DNA of 29,010 nucleotides from CAMNAO01 sp045605145 (GTDB lineage: Bacteria; Bacillota; Clostridia; Oscillospirales; Oscillospiraceae). The notes below the pieces were generated by a model. The model was not told the origin of the DNA. It made no database searches and worked only from the letters and a program-made list of their open reading frames with translations. Each line of letters begins with the position of its first letter. The stretch's first letter is position 1. The position numbers and the translations under genes were made by a program. The DNA lies in the NCBI GenBank assembly GCA_045605145.1, contig JAZUPH010000050.1, positions 1-29,010 on the forward strand, in the 5' to 3' direction. Positions 28,961-29,010 of the stretch are shown piece after piece.

Positions 28961-29010
28961 GCTAATTCTTTTTATTATGGCAATTACTACAAGGATATAT
29001 CGCATCTGAC

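Noticed and set aside
28586..29009. Short open frames on both strands after pth
   Set aside because: No ribosome binding sites, no domain features and odd composition; the region looks non-coding.
28442..29010. Known riboswitches (cobalamin, TPP, FMN, SAM, c-di-GMP, THF), SRP RNA, 6S RNA, RNase P RNA
   Set aside because: Their conserved core sequences were looked for on both strands by eye and not found.

Overview
The window looks like a chromosomal segment from an anaerobic, endospore-forming Firmicute of class Clostridia, most likely near Oscillospiraceae/Ruminococcaceae. This is inferred from spoIVA and spoIIP, a PPi-dependent phosphofructokinase, strong Shine-Dalgarno sequences, sigma-A promoters often with an extended -10, moderately high GC, and repeats of the CTCCCTC/GAGGGAG type. 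No tRNA, rRNA, CRISPR array or complete prophage was seen. Most of the window is ordinary core genome in short, mixed-strand transcription units.

Layout. 1-1763 (-): tsaE-tsaB-upp operon, with upp cut by the window edge. 1942-3096 (+): rodA-like SEDS glycosyltransferase. 3304-3758: a small element made of a DUF559 nuclease gene, broken by an in-frame TAG, between two inverted hairpin repeats. 3852-5949 (-): C69 peptidase then YitT-type membrane protein. 6180-8627 (-): an atypical heavy-metal-type P-ATPase. 8811-9698 (-): DMT permease. 9802-10770 (-) and 11145-12803 (+): fructose-bisphosphate aldolase and PPi-phosphofructokinase, transcribed divergently. 12873-13451 (+): GNAT acetyltransferase. 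13470-13988 (-): nitroreductase. 14200-14462: solo copies and remnants of the hairpin repeat. 14538-17038 (-): aminotransferase and a DUF362/ferredoxin protein. 17116-18594 (-): spoIVA. 18748-19290 (-): DUF1963 protein. 19446-21062 (+): unknown membrane-anchored protein. 21162-23797 (-): AI-2E permease, lipoprotein and TSCPD protein. 23922-25106 (+): spoIIP. 25135-26496 (-): SLC13/ArsB-type permease. 26844-28402 (+): prs-pth. 28403-29010: gene-free tail with hairpins and two adjacent tandem repeats.

Functional links. Aldolase and PFP share a divergent promoter region and are consecutive glycolytic steps. prs makes PRPP, which upp consumes. tsaE and tsaB act in tRNA t6A synthesis, and pth recycles peptidyl-tRNA. 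spoIVA and spoIIP each have a sequence resembling a sigma-E promoter, consistent with mother-cell expression.

The best candidate for something undescribed is the DUF559-hairpin element. Four hairpin-pair copies in the window (two flanking the nuclease gene, two solo) keep the same two-hairpin architecture while the stem sequences change in a compensatory way. On one strand every inner loop is closed as C-GNA-G, a type known for very stable DNA mini-hairpins. This resembles the logic of REP/RAYT or IS200/IS605 elements, but with a PD-(D/E)XK-like nuclease. A second point of interest is the P-type ATPase, whose signature motifs are nearly all altered although the phosphorylated Asp is kept.
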